A program made the translations under genes and the position numbers. From Piezodorus guildinii (Eukaryota > Arthropoda > Insecta > Hemiptera > Pentatomidae): a stretch of DNA of 64,000 nucleotides. Below, in pieces: positions 1-11,310 of this stretch (its first letter is position 1; each line of letters starts with the position of its first letter). Under the pieces are notes generated by a model. That model was given only the letters and a program-made list of their open reading frames with translations, had not been told where the DNA came from and did not search any database. The DNA lies in contig CM041294.1 of assembly GCA_023052935.1 (NCBI GenBank), positions 98,339,616-98,403,615 of the forward strand, given 5' to 3'.

Positions 1-466
1 TGATATAGCTCTCACGTGACACAAAAATATCAAAGTTTTACAACATACAAATTAATATAATCTGGTGCGCACAGCTTTAACTTACACCCTTCGCTTAAAA
101 CGAGTTTTGAATTTTAAATATAATTAAAGTTTGAGAAACGAAATACATTTAATTTCGATGGAAATATTTTTATTAATTAAATAATATAAAAAAGGAAAGC
201 ATTACCCTTAAAATTCACTAAAGTGAATGCAATTTACGCCAGTCTTTGTTACCTTTTACAACATACAACATATAATATATAATATAATAATTTAATAACT
301 TTTCTTTTTTAATATATTGCTTTCCTTCGTTACTTAGGAAAATAAATGTAGCCTGAAAAATAATTCAGATCCTTTATTTTTTAGTTGATTATCAAATTAA
401 TTTATATTTATCCATCTTTTATACCATGGAAAAATGGTTATTTCGAATTAACAGAATTATAGTAAA
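1..466. other. AT-rich interval, no gene seen
   Basis: No ORF of note, no tRNA-like boxes and no repeat shared with the rest of the window could be seen here. Confidence 0.5.
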
Positions 467-563
467 GTAAGAATGGTTGACTGTGTGCATATATGGGAGA
501 AGTTAATACCTAATTGTGTGTTTGTTTTAACTGCACCCTCAACTAAAGTCTCCCACATAACAA
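467..563. repeat. Penelope-type repeat remnant, two end segments joined
   Basis: The left part (GGTTGACTG..., ATATGGGAGAAG) and the right part (GCACCCTCAACTAAAG, TCCCACATA) match the two opposite ends of the repeat at 23503-23962. The interior is missing, so this looks like an internally deleted copy in which the inverted ends lie about 25 bp apart. Confidence 0.5.
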
Positions 564-570
564 AGGTATA

Positions 571-867
571 CGTTTTTCAAAGTAAGGAATTTTGAAACAT
601 CGGAATTTAAGTCCAGTCATAATATATTAGTGACAATAAAACCCACATGAAATCGAATCCTATTTATAACAAAACACTATAATGGATTGTAAAATCATAC
701 TTAATTTTATATCGATTTATCAAGTATAATGAAAATTATTTGCGCTGCTTTAACGAAAATCATGAAAAGGTTTAAACTGCGTGGTAATAAGATAAGAAAG
801 ATAAGTAATAAGAGTTTTCGATTTTGGAGAAAAACGACATCCTAGGCATATTTATTTATATTGCTTC
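571..867. other. AT-rich interval, no gene seen
   Basis: Only short AT-rich words are visible; no coding signal or repeat end was found. Confidence 0.5.
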
Positions 868-960
868 ACAGTTCAAATTTCATTTTTATACGACTTTTCG
901 TTTTTAAGCAAGATGTCCCTCCCAAGCGCGCGCAAACCCACACACACAGAGTCTGAGTCA
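868..960 (+). repeat. Truncated copy of dispersed repeat R
   Basis: The stretch reading TTTCATTTTTATACGACTTT followed by TCGTTTT matches the internal part of the copies at 35515-35760 (+) and 56545-56905 (-). It runs straight into the CA-rich microsatellite, at the point where the other copies read CCACACACACAGAC. Confidence 0.45.
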
Positions 961-1040
961 CACACTCTCACTCACACACTCACACACACACACACCCAAA
1001 CTCAAACTCAAACTCACACTCACACTTACACTCACACACA
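930..1040. repeat. Microsatellite rich in ACTCAC/CACA units
   Basis: Alternating CACACA, ACTCAC and AAACTC units form a simple repeat of about 110 bp. The open frame across it encodes only His/Thr/Gln repeats and is not a gene. Confidence 0.9.
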
Positions 1041-1518
1041 TGTAATTGAACATCTAAACTTTTTGGGGAGATTTTGTTATTTTTCCTCAAGGCACATTAG
1101 AAGTTTTATTTTCTTTGACAATCTGTTTATTCATTTCAAACTTATGATATATACTTCCCCTTAACTATTTATTTCATTTATAGGTTGGAGAATAAAAATA
1201 AAATAAAATATGGAATAAAGAAAAATTCTGTAATATACACTTATTGAATAATGAGTATTCATTGTTCAATATTACTGAACTAAGTCCCGTGGTTTATTTA
1301 TTTATTTTGTTTCGAATATTCATAAGATTCTTTTTATGTTTAATGAGTGATATCTTCTGGTTGCGAGGTATCATTTAGGTCATAGAAAAAGGGAGAAACC
1401 CTGCAAGTACACACTAAAGAACGGCTGAAGACTAGAATTGCTCTGTGACCTGTCGTAAGGATTCGAGCCCTGAAATTTGGCCATAACTTATTGTTTAGGT
1501 TTTAAATATTTCTTCACT
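1041..1518. other. Interval without a recognised gene
   Basis: AT-rich. A short GATTCGAGCCCTG word near 1460 resembles a tRNA B box and may be a SINE scrap, but no A box is visible upstream. Confidence 0.4.
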
Positions 1519-1800
1519 GGGTCACCTGTGGTGTAGCGATATTTATAACAACCTCCTCTGCCCAAGATCGCGGGCACAAACCTGTCAGGTGACCCTAGGA
1601 TTTTTTAATGGCATTTATAGTTTAGTTATGCCGTTCTTCGGAGGGGACATAAAAAGGTGATCCCCATCCTGTGCGATGTCAGGCAATCTTCAAGATCCCT
1701 ATCCTAATTAAACCTGGATATGCAAAATTCATGGCTCACTGTTACATCGTCAGATTAGCCACAGCAGCATAAAGTGACGCTAAATGAATAAACAACAAAC
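1519..1800 (+). repeat. tRNA-derived SINE, family C
   Basis: This copy aligns along its whole length with 34670-34958. Both have a TCACCTGTxG head with tRNA-like boxes, a middle with ATGCCGT(C/T)C(T/C)TCGGAGGGGAC, CTGTGCGATGTCAGG, and a tail of AAC/AAT units. The flanks share only an imperfect AAATATT-type direct repeat, so the copy is older than the one at 34.7 kb. A body of about 280 bp with a tRNA-like head and a simple tail is normal for a SINE. It makes no protein and depends on a LINE partner not identified here. Confidence 0.75.
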
Positions 1801-3208
1801 AAATATTCTCCTTAAAATGTTGAACTTTTTTTTTATTATTAAACTTTAGCTGCAATCAATGTTAACACATTTAAATCTTATAAAATTTATCTCTATTCCT
1901 TATCTCTTTTTTCTGTTGCAGGTATGTTATAGCCAGTAGGACTTAACTGTAAAGCAGGTTTAGCGTAATAAGACGCCGTCGCAGGTACTAATTTATTTAC
2001 ATGGCTTACTATTACTAAATACTATAAATAACTTTAATTATTAAGAGATTATTTATAGATATACGTTTTATTCATGAGTTTATCAAAATGAGTAAAATTA
2101 TAGATGAAAATTCAGAATCAAATTTTTTAACATTTAATCTTCAGAGATATGAGGGCGACAATCACTCATATCAGTTGTTTATTTTTGAAATAAAATAAAG
2201 AAAGAAAATGTAACAGTGGGATTGGTTGCTTTACAGGTATTGATTATCTGTATATTTATTCGCGAAAGTCTTCTAAGGAAGGAATATTTTTTGTGGTATT
2301 AGTTATTATTTATTTATAATTGTTAAATATCTAACCTTTGATTACAATTTAATTTTTGCGTAAAGAGTAATTATGACATTTTTCATCATTTCCGTTAACT
2401 ACAGGTTTAATAATATATTTAGAATTAATATATTTTTTATTTCTGTCTATTGCAATATAATAATTGAACATGTTTTATGGTATTTTATTAATTGTGATAT
2501 CATAATTCAATAGAATATCCATCCTGATAAAATATGTGTGCTTGTTATACATCCGGATTTTTTAAATAAAATAGATACCTATTAAAACCTAACGGTTGGA
2601 AAATATATATTTTCCCTGAATCGAGCATTTTCTCTAATTAGCGTTTAATCGCACAGTTTCTCGAAATATGAAATATTTAATGGCATAATTATTAACTCCA
2701 GAGGGATGTGCTTTCACGATTTACATACTTTATGTGATGCAGAGGTCATTAATTACAATTCATGTTTTTATTTATTTTATATTAATTAGTCATTTTTAAC
2801 AGACAGCTTACCTCCACCATTGCTTTTTTGTTTTATTAACATGTTTCACTTTTCGCTGCCACTAACCTTTAGATCCCGGGTTCGAGCCCGGCTTCAGCAG
2901 GATTCTCAAGAATTGCATTATTATTATCTTCTTGTTTGCTTAACAATATTTATAATTCTTATAATTGAATTATTAAAGAATGAGCAATCCTTTGTCACTT
3001 AGTCTGCTCGAATTTTACTTGTTTATGCGGGTTATTTGATTTTAGTCTGAAGATATTGGTTAAAAAATTTCAAGTGCGAGTATTAATTGGCTCAACTCTG
3101 ATAATGATGCCAACCATTTCTTTTTATTTTTAACATTCCGTAGCCATTAATATATGAGATGAATTGAGGAAATCTTTTTAAAAAAACATAATAAGGTTTA
3201 CTAACAAT
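1801..3208. other. AT-rich interval with one tRNA B-box-like word
   Basis: No coding region seen. At 2872-2892 the text CCCGGGTTCGAGCCCGG looks like a tRNA/SINE B box, followed by AGCAGGATT as in SINE bodies. No A box lies at the right distance, so it is treated as a degraded SINE scrap. Confidence 0.4.
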
Positions 3209-3513
3209 GGAGGCAGCCCGTGACTGAGTGTCTAGTGCGCTAGTCTCCCACGTCTAAGGTTGTGAGTTCGAATCCCAGTCCTGGAGGGATTTTTTCAAGA
3301 ATTTAAATTAGTGGAGATTCACTCAAAGCCTCTCTCTCGGGTATGTGAGACGCGTCTGCGTATGTGATTGGTGGCCACTCACAAAAATAAGTGTTGGGAT
3401 TGACCCTACTCTATTATAAAATTCATCGCGGAACGAGAGTGTATTCTCCTTGCAGAATACAACGCGCGGCCAAGGACCTACACGGCCTGTCGCACCACTG
3501 AAAGAAGAAGAAT
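3209..3513 (+). repeat. tRNA-derived SINE, family A
   Basis: The head GCCCGTGACTGAGTG... (A box) and GTTGTGAGTTCGAATCCCAG (B box) are spaced as in a tRNA gene. The body contains TATGTGAGACGCGTCTGCGT, GATTGGTGGCCACTC and GGCCAAGGACCTACACGGCC, and the end is GAAGAAGAATC. The same order is found inverted at 30690-30930 and 31770-32055. The tRNA part lacks a credible acceptor stem, so this is a SINE and not a tRNA gene. Confidence 0.8.
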
Positions 3514-4329
3514 CACAATTACTTAAGGATACCCATTTTTGTGTTTTAACGAAAGAAGTAATTTCTTATCATTTTTAAATTTACATCAAATAATTCATTT
3601 AACTAAATGGACTTCTGCTGTCAAATCTTTACTTCTTTTGGGCATTTTAGGAGGGGTATATTATACATTTGGTATACCATATATGTTTTTAATAATAAAC
3701 ACATAAAGAAATAAACGATATGCCCTACTATTAAATATAATTTGAGCTCAGAGAAAAATTGTAACTAATTTATTTTTTATTTTTTATATTGGTTCAAATG
3801 GTTAAAAATAATAACTATCAGCTTATCTCGGCACGATATTTATACCAGAGCATTTTCTTACTGTGTCGTGAATCCGGAAGTGTGACGGAAATGTCCACAA
3901 ACGGCACAAACATCCGACAAAGACAACTTAAAAGTTGGGGAATTCTTTTATGAAATGTTCCTGTGGGAAAAAGTTAGCCCAAGGGGAGAGTTTGTCGCTG
4001 TGCCACATGGGACAAACCTCAGCTTCCTGGGAGTACTCATTCCCTAAGCACCGTTTTCTCTTGTATTTTTAACCGTACCACAACCTCCATATTACCATCT
4101 AAAAACCTCAGTTCAATGGGAAAAGAAAACGATTGTATTCAAGGAGTAGCAAGAATCGAGTTTTTAGTTTGGCAATAGTTTGGATTTACATTAAATATAA
4201 AGGATAACATTTATTTGTTAGCGAATCAAGTTTTTTTTTAAATTTCTGTATTGATTTTTAAATTTATTTATTGAAAAAATATGTTTATCGAAATTTGCGA
4301 TTCTACTTGACTTGAAAAATCGTTCGTTC
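3514..4329. other. Low-copy interval, no gene seen
   Basis: Around 3840-4080 the sequence is less AT-rich and shows no match to other parts of the window. It has no long ORF or splice-supported exon that I can defend. Confidence 0.4.
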
Positions 4330-5312
4330 TCAATACCTTGTTAACCAATCACCTTCACTTCCTCTGTCAAAAACCTAGGTATTACCATCGACCAAACCCT
4401 TTCCTGGAAACCCCATATTGCCCAAATCTCCCGAAGAACAATAAGTACCCTCAAATTTTTCCATCGCTCCCGTCATCTTCTTCCAATATCTACCCGTAAG
4501 CTCCTTGTATCCTCATTTATTTTCCCCCACTTTGACTATTGCTGTATGGTATATGGTGGTCTCTCGGCTGTGCTCGAGGATAGGCTAAAGCGAATTATGA
4601 ACATATTTTTAAGTTTTGTCCTTGGTACACCAAAGAGGTCTCATGAGACTCATTTATACAATGAGTTAAAGTGGCTCCTTCCCTCTATCCGCAGACCATA
4701 TTTCCTAGGATCATATCTTTACCAAACAATCAACTCCCACCAGCTACCTCTCTATATTCACAGACTTCTGTAATCTAAATCGTCAGTCCACTCCCTCCAA
4801 ACAAGATCTCGCCATTCCGACCTTTATATTCCTAGGCATAAAACAAGAACTTATGATCATTTCTTTATTGGCCGATCCACTACTTTCTGGAATTCCTTAC
4901 CCACTCATATCCGCCATGCTTCTTACCTACCATCATTCAATTCCCAGGTATTCCAGTACCTACAGTCATCCCAAACAGACGCTCAATAAGATATTTCAAA
5001 TCAAATATCAATTTAAAAAGAAAATTTATTATTTATTGTTCATAATTTTATATGGATCAATTATTATGAATCAGTTTCAATGTTTAGTTTTGTTTAACAC
5101 ACCAGAAGTTATTATTTATTTATTTTACTCTTTTGTTTTAATATATCCTTTCTTTTCTTTTTGTATCATTGTGAATAAGAATTAATTATAATCCTTTGTT
5201 CTTGTAGCCAGACACATTGTGTATATCTTAATTGTACATATCAATTGTTCTTAAGGGAGGGACCTTGTCCCAGAATAAAAATCTTTTTCTATTCTATTCT
5301 ATTTTATTTTGT
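4330..5312 (+). pseudogene. Non-LTR retrotransposon 3' fragment (family NS), reverse transcriptase C-terminus
   Basis: The translation across 4370-4980, with stops and shifts, reads as the C-terminal part of a non-LTR reverse transcriptase: LGITIDQTLSWKPHI, then HFDYCCMVYGGL, then ELKWLLPSIRRPYFLGSYLY, then TTFWNSLPTHIR. The last motif (WNSLPxxIR) is typical of the C-terminus of CR1/Jockey-group elements. The catalytic palm is missing, so this is a 5'-truncated copy. The 3' UTR ends in TTGTCCCAGAATAAAAA followed by a TCTAT-type tandem tail instead of plain poly(A). Relatives are at 15920-16195, 26380-27292, 53390-54015 and 62745-63185. The exact clade is not assigned. Confidence 0.8.
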
Positions 5313-6065
5313 AATCTGAATCAATCTTGGTCATTAGGTAACAATGCTCTTACCTGAATTTGTACAATTAAATGAATAAATATGCAGACATCATATATAT
5401 TTGTACCAGTACAAAGTCACACAAAAAATCGGAATATATAAATAAAAATAATGAATTGTGAAAAGTAATGAATAGTTTATATGGTTATAAATCTGTTAAC
5501 AATTCCATGCTTATAACAATTTCTTTTTTTTCAATATTCAATATAATAATAATTTCGGTCTTTTAATTACGTTTCATAATCTAGGTTTTTAAGATTTGAA
5601 AAAAATCTATTTTAATTTAAAAAACACTAGGAATCGGTTAGGAGATTAAAACAGAGAGTTACTTATCTCTAAGTCTCGGGTTCGAATCAGGTAATGACGG
5701 GATAATATTTATTATCCTATAAGATTTTCTGGAGGTCGGAGATCCTGCTGTGGTCTTGGGGACCTGGTTTTGAGCTGAACCTCGACCTAATCAACTTCTT
5801 GCTGGACCGTTTGTCTAAAAACAGTACCGATCCTTACTAATTTAAAAAAACAATTATTACTACAATTAAGGAGTTTATTAAAAATTAAAGTGTGTTCATG
5901 GTTAGAACCTGATTAATCAGAATTGCTATAAAGGTTATCGTCTGAGATGGGTTATCATAAACATTTATTGAATTCATAAATTGTTTGTTTTTCTCTGTAT
6001 ATTTTTTGTAGTACCGATATAATGAAAAAAAAACAACTTAAGTTCGCTTTAAAAGTATTAATAAA
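5313..6065. other. AT-rich interval with a SINE B-like scrap
   Basis: At 5675-5720 the words CGGGTTCGAATC and GGTAATGACGGGATAATATTT resemble the head of SINE family B. The rest of that SINE is not recognisable. Nothing else is seen. Confidence 0.4.
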
Positions 6066-6230
6066 TATTACTGAGGGAATTAGTCCGGGTGGCGGTCATT
6101 AAAAGAAACAACTGAATAGTTTCAACTATTTTATTGTTGGCCAACGTTTCGACCTCCATTGTGGGTCATCATAAGGGCGTCTGGCAGGCGAGTGGAAACT
6201 AGCAATTAATAAATATCTTATAATATCTAC
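6066..6230 (-). repeat. Penelope-type repeat end with hammerhead-like core
   Basis: On the plus strand the order is TAGTCCGGGTGGCGGTCATT, a short self-complementary ACTGAATAGTTTCAACTATT, then the inverse of a hammerhead-like core at 6145-6176. Read on the minus strand that core has (C)TTATGATGACCC, a 4-bp GACC/GGTC stem and GGTCGAAACGTTGG. One G of the invariant CUGANGA is changed. Hammerhead motifs in the terminal repeats of Penelope-like elements are published knowledge; assigning this copy to that group is inference. Confidence 0.5.
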
Positions 6231-8409
6231 TTTTTCTACCCTTAAAAAAAAATTAGCGATTTTGGACATTTTTCCGGTAGCTCAGTTTCGTGGTAGATAA
6301 TACTCTAAATTCAAGGTATGAACCCTGTAAGCATCTCCTACGTAAAAGATAAGGAAATAATACCGCGGTCTATCCCTCTATATCTATGTTGTTGAATAAC
6401 TGTTTTTACCACTAATGTGATGGGATAATATAATTACATTTTTGTTTATCATCTATAAAAATTAACATTAAAAAAAAAAAAAATCTGTTTTCTTACTAGG
6501 CTATTTTCTGCTATATTCGACTTCATTATTGTGAATTATTGGTTTATTATTTTCAGTTACGAATCTTAGTAATCGATTAAAAAAACATGACTCCCCTTTG
6601 TGGACTCACGTTTCATGATGCGTAGAAACCGAATAACGAATAAAAAAAAATATCCGTTTGCATATTCAAAGGTTGGTCTGTATATTCAAGTCACAAATTA
6701 TAATAGATGTAATTCCACCGAAAATCGGTTGTTATTGTAGATAGAGAAAAGTCGAAAAGATTTTCGAGATCAAGACAGCGCAATGAACAAAGAGAAAAAT
6801 AATGAACTTTTGTAATCGACCAAACAAAAAAAAAAAAAATTATCCCCCTTCAAAACTTGACTTATGTTTCAAGATGCGTAGAAACCGAATGATGCAAAAA
6901 AAAAAAAAAAAAAAAAAAATCCGTTTTTTCTAACTAATAAATAAATAATACCGCAGTATCGCTGTTCGATAGACAATTAAATTTTCTACAAAATGAAAAA
7001 AATAAATATTGAAAACGGATTATAAATAACAGAAATATAGGGTTTTGAAATTAGCAGTTGTGATATGCCTTTTTCCTTTGAATCATTTATTGATTTTCAT
7101 AATAATTATTCCCCTATCTACAGGTTTATAAACAGTTATACCCCAATATAGTTATTTGGAAATAATAAACCGTTGTGTAATAATTTGCCTTTTTTTTTTT
7201 TTAATTCAGTCTAGGTTCTATAAGTTGTATATAATTCTTAATATTAGACTTGTTTAATAACTATTTCTATTATTCAAATAGACCAGCTATTTCATAGTAA
7301 CTTGAAAGCTTAATGTTGGAGCAAATGTTAGGGCGTAGCAAAACACACGCACGTGCTCGGAATATTAAACTGTAAAATTAGTCTCAACATTTTGAATAGG
7401 AAAATCTGAATGCAACTTCAGACACTCGTAAATTACTTTAATGTGTGTGTCCTCATTTTCTCTTGACACGTTGTGTATTAACTTGTTTCTTGTTAACAGC
7501 AGAAGAACAGTTATAACTAAGCTGACTAATTGAATTTTTTGTTTCCCACCTTTGATGTATAGTGGTACCTTCATTACAATCAAGTCAATGTACTGACAAT
7601 GAAAAAGTGAGCCCCATGACTAGAATACGAAACAAAAAATATCCCTTACTTCACGAAATTCCTCCCTCCCAGAAACCCCTTAAAATGCAGATGTGCCCAA
7701 AGAGACCCTATCCTATCTCTCTCCTCCCTTCTACTTCAATCCCATTCTAAAACAAAAACGTACGGAGCTCGGAAGAAAGAATTACCAACTATATCACAAA
7801 ACAAAAGTTCGCGTAATCTTTCCCTACCCTAATCAATGCAAACACGACGGGTTATTTATTATACAAATAACCAATCTATTCTAACTGAGGAGGAAAGTAG
7901 AGATTCATAACAAGAGAACGACAAGAAATAAGATTAAATCTATCAAGCCTAATTTAAACCTGCGCCACAAGGCTCAGAGAGGCCACCACAAAATCAACAA
8001 CTTAAGTTGATACAAATTTAAAAAATAATCAATAATTACAATTAACAATAAAATAATATTACAATAAAATTTATTATCCACCATAATCACTTTCGTTTGT
8101 TCAGTTTCCATCACTCTTTATGCATTACATTCAACAATTTTGTAAGTTTTATAATATTTTATAAAAAATAAATAGCTTGTCGAACGGTACATATAGATCT
8201 GGATTTTTCCGGGAAAGAAAAAATATCTGTGTGGAAAATATATCAGTTGATGAAAGTCTTTGATAGTTGATATTTATACAATGCTATTTATGTTTAAGTT
8301 TTTGAAATATTCTAAATTAGCTTTACTACCCAATGCAGTGTCACTGAAAGTGGTTTATGTTACAATTCTATTTTTCCCCCATCATTATATTATATGCTCA
8401 ACCCATTTT

Positions 8410-8412
<3 letters not shown>
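6231..8412. other. AT-rich interval with poly(A) runs
   Basis: Homopolymer A/T runs occur at 6471, 6830, 6896 and 7190. A tRNA-like A box (TAGCTCAGTT) and a weak B box lie at 6278-6340 and are probably a SINE scrap. Overlapping small ORFs at 7365-7884 on both strands resemble nothing I know. Confidence 0.4.
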
Positions 8413-8457
<45 letters not shown>

Positions 8458-8478
8458 TTTTTTTTTTTTTTTTTTTTT
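8413..8478. repeat. (TA)n microsatellite followed by a T run
   Basis: About 40 bp of uninterrupted TA dinucleotides are followed by TTTATTT and a 22-base T run. The Tyr/Ile and Phe repeats encoded here in two frames are artefacts of the simple sequence. Confidence 0.95.
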
Positions 8479-8605
8479 AATATCTTTTCCTCCTATGGTA
8501 ACAACCAAAGAAGTAGAGTTTATTGATTTTTATATACATGTTCCATGCCGTCACACACTACACGTAATCTATGTTATATTTCACAAATTATTAAGCATAA
8601 TAATG

Positions 8606-8656
8606 TATATATAATATTTAAATATATATATATATTTATATATACATTTTATATAT
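8606..8656. repeat. Short imperfect (AT)n tract
   Basis: Repeated TATATA units interrupted by TTTA and AAAT. Confidence 0.8.
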
Positions 8657-10333
8657 TGTTACACAATGATAGGTATACATCTTAAGATTTTAAAAAAATT
8701 ATCGGTTTGTTCCTTATGTTTTTCTAATATTGTTGGAAGTAATTTTATTCAAACTCATCTTGGTCCAGAGGTTTAGTAGTCGGTTCGGAACAGATAATAA
8801 GTCCCATTCTTCAGTAACTGTCCCTCTTGATCGTAACGTTTTGGTGTATTAAAATTTATTTTGCTTAAACTAAGTTCGCATACTTGTTTGTTTCAATTAT
8901 CTTCGATATTAATTTATTCTAAATGTTATAACAATCGTATTTTAAGAAGAAGAAAGACGAAGTTTTATCAGATATTTTGTGCTGATTCACTGAAGAGATT
9001 TGTTTATTTTGTGGAGTATGCAAGAAAGTTTTGAACAGCATAAATAATTTTGAAAAAAAAAAAATTAAAACTATATATATTTATATTCATATAACTTACA
9101 AGCAGTTCTCACGGTATGCCTATGTGATAAAACGTAAATGCGATGACTAGGGATTCAAAGATGGAGGAGAGCGCGACAAAATTAAATGTGCAGTTAGAGG
9201 TTGTATTTTCTCCCAAGCTCGTAGTTAAAAACTTTCTTCCTCCCTAACGAAAATCCTGCCCACGCTGTATTGGGACTATAATTACTTTATGGGATTATAG
9301 ATACCCGGGTGTGTGTGCCAGCTCCAACTATGTCCCTTTATCGATGATCGGTTGGGCGGCTGGCAAGCCTAGGAGTAGAAACCGGTTGGTCGGTAACCAG
9401 CTTTGTATGCCATCACCCTATGATACATGTTATTTTTGCGTTTACCATCTCTCCTTTCTTCGATATCTAGCTTTTGGCAGTATTAATAATGAAGGAGGAT
9501 GGGCACTCACTTAACCGCGATTAAATCCGGGTCCACATTAACATTTGAATTGAGACAATAAATTACCTTCCAGAACTGGCTTCGAATCTGAAACCGGGAA
9601 ATGAGAGCATTGAATCCATCTTTTAATTTTAAATATATTTAAAATAAATAATGAACTGGTTTATTGTTAACATTTGAGTTCTCATTTGAAAAAAAAACCT
9701 TAAAAAAATTGTGGTTGAAATAAATTTCATTCGGCCCAATTTATCTCACCAGCCCCTGGTTATTTGATCTGGGCCGGCAATAAAAGTATATTACCGAGGG
9801 GAGTGCATAAGCTGAGCGAGATCAGAGAGAAATGTTGGTAGCATTGTGATAAGGAAATTGAGGAGGGGTTGGTAATGGAGTAGCCGGAAGGGGTGGAATC
9901 TACGGGGTAAAAAATCAGGTTCCTTGATTTCTGAGCAGCTTCACCGCTACCTTTTTCTTAGCCTAAATATAAAATCGTTCTTTTGATTCAGTTCGTCGTT
10001 TTGTTGTATTATAAATGTTTGCTGACATTTTTCTCCTTTACTTAGAAGTGATTTAAGAGACGTATTTTCAAAATATTCACAACACTCTACGTTTGTTGTT
10101 TCTGTGATTTTTCAATAACTCGCGATTATGAAAATCAAAAAAGAAATAAAAATCTGGCATACATTTTCAAAGTTTATATTTACTTCCTATAGTTAAAAAA
10201 TTACTACGTAAACGAACTGAAAGTAAACTTTATTTATAATGAAAAAGAAACATACAGTCCTTAGCACTAGAATAGCATAGTGGCATCTGTAATGCTACTA
10301 TTTCTGAAATTATGGGGACACTTATACTATAGG
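8657..10333. other. Interval with GC-richer low-copy patches
   Basis: Two stretches, about 9110-9540 and 9740-9930, stand out as clearly less AT-rich than their surroundings and match nothing else in the window. They have no long ORF. They could be conserved non-coding DNA, an untranslated exon, or the remains of an old repeat. Confidence 0.35.
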
Positions 10334-10588
10334 GTAGTTGAGCGGTTGAAGGAAGGCGACAGAGAACTCTATTATAGGATATATGTTCTCAACTTAAATT
10401 TTCTCATATTATATTCTCAACAGTTTAATATTTATATTCTCAATATAGTTTCTGATGGTAATTGTGAAACCAAATAATTACGTGTTCGTGTCTCGGTGCT
10501 GAGGGGATTTTATCTCGGCATTTATCCCCCGCACTCACCCCCGGCCCGAGAAACCTCCGTATAGCCTTCAAAGGCAAAAAAAAAAAAA
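10334..10588 (+). repeat. Probable SINE, family D, interrupted, with poly(A) tail
   Basis: GGGTAGTTGAGCGGTTGAAG near 10334 looks like a tRNA A-box region. After an AT-rich interruption come CGTGTTCGTGTCTCGGTGCTG (B-box-like), CTCGGCATTTATCCCCCGCA, CCGTATAGCCTTCAAAGGC and a 13-base A run. The same order ending in GTAGCC...GAGGCG plus A run is seen at 27410-27590. Confidence 0.5.
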
Positions 10589-10854
10589 GAAAAAGATTTC
10601 TGATGTTAAGATCTTTTGTTGAAGTATGGATATTATTCGTAAGGTTGAGGTAAGAGAATGAAACTACAAGATGACTGTCCCCAAGACTATCGGAAATAAG
10701 TTTGTCTTTTGAACCATGGGAAATTTTTAATGAAATCAAGATTGAAATGTAAAGAATATTAATATTAGCTATATTGATAGTCTGAGCCAGGTCTGTGGTA
10801 TAACTTATGGAATCATATTCATTATAAATTATATACCTGAATAAATTAGTACTA

Positions 10855-11310
10855 TCCCCATCCCCTCCGTAGGGTGCGTCGTCGATTAACCTGTAAATAA
10901 ATTTCAATGACCTTTGCAAATTTGACCAAAATGTAAGGTTCGATCAGTTCCCAGACCTTAGGATCTGAAATACTGCCATTGTCGAAGTGGTAAAACAGTA
11001 GCCTCGCTGTTTCTTCACATCTGCATATCACATGATAGACAGTTTCATTTTTCCTCCGGCAGAATTTGCCAAATCGGGATCCCTACTAACACCATATTAT
11101 GGAGGAGCTTGTTAAGCTTAAAGTGTCCTGTATTTTTTCCTGTCACCCTCTTGAGAGTTATCTTATTCATTGAGAGGAGAGGTTGACTTTCCTTAATGCA
11201 GGGTTTCACCAACTAATTGGAATGATACTGCTTCTCAGTATCCCTCCAGCAAAACTTGATTTTTTTGCCAGTAACCGCATTGATCAGACATAGCTGAGGC
11301 TTATACCACA
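10855..11310 (-). pseudogene. Non-LTR retrotransposon C-terminal fragment
   Basis: Read on the minus strand, one frame gives CRRKNETVYHVICRCEETAR followed by a conserved-looking DPKVWELIEPYI. A C-x2-C-like plus H-x3-C pattern of this kind is found at the far C-terminus of RNase H-bearing non-LTR elements, after the RNase H domain. The region upstream (11100-11310) has further coding-like words (GHFKLNKLLHNM) but with frame changes. The element is truncated at both ends. An unrelated 159-codon open frame overlaps it and is probably chance. Confidence 0.6.

Noticed and set aside
3209..3290. tRNA gene in the head of SINE A
   Set aside because: A and B boxes are present but the stems do not close, and the same head with the same downstream body recurs elsewhere.
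8260..8614. Two overlapping frames with Ile-Tyr repeats and Phe runs
   Set aside because: Produced by the (TA)n and T-run simple sequence.
10440..10919. 159-codon open frame on the minus strand
   Set aside because: It crosses a SINE body and a poly(A) run and is in a different frame from the retrotransposon fragment it overlaps; composition looks random.
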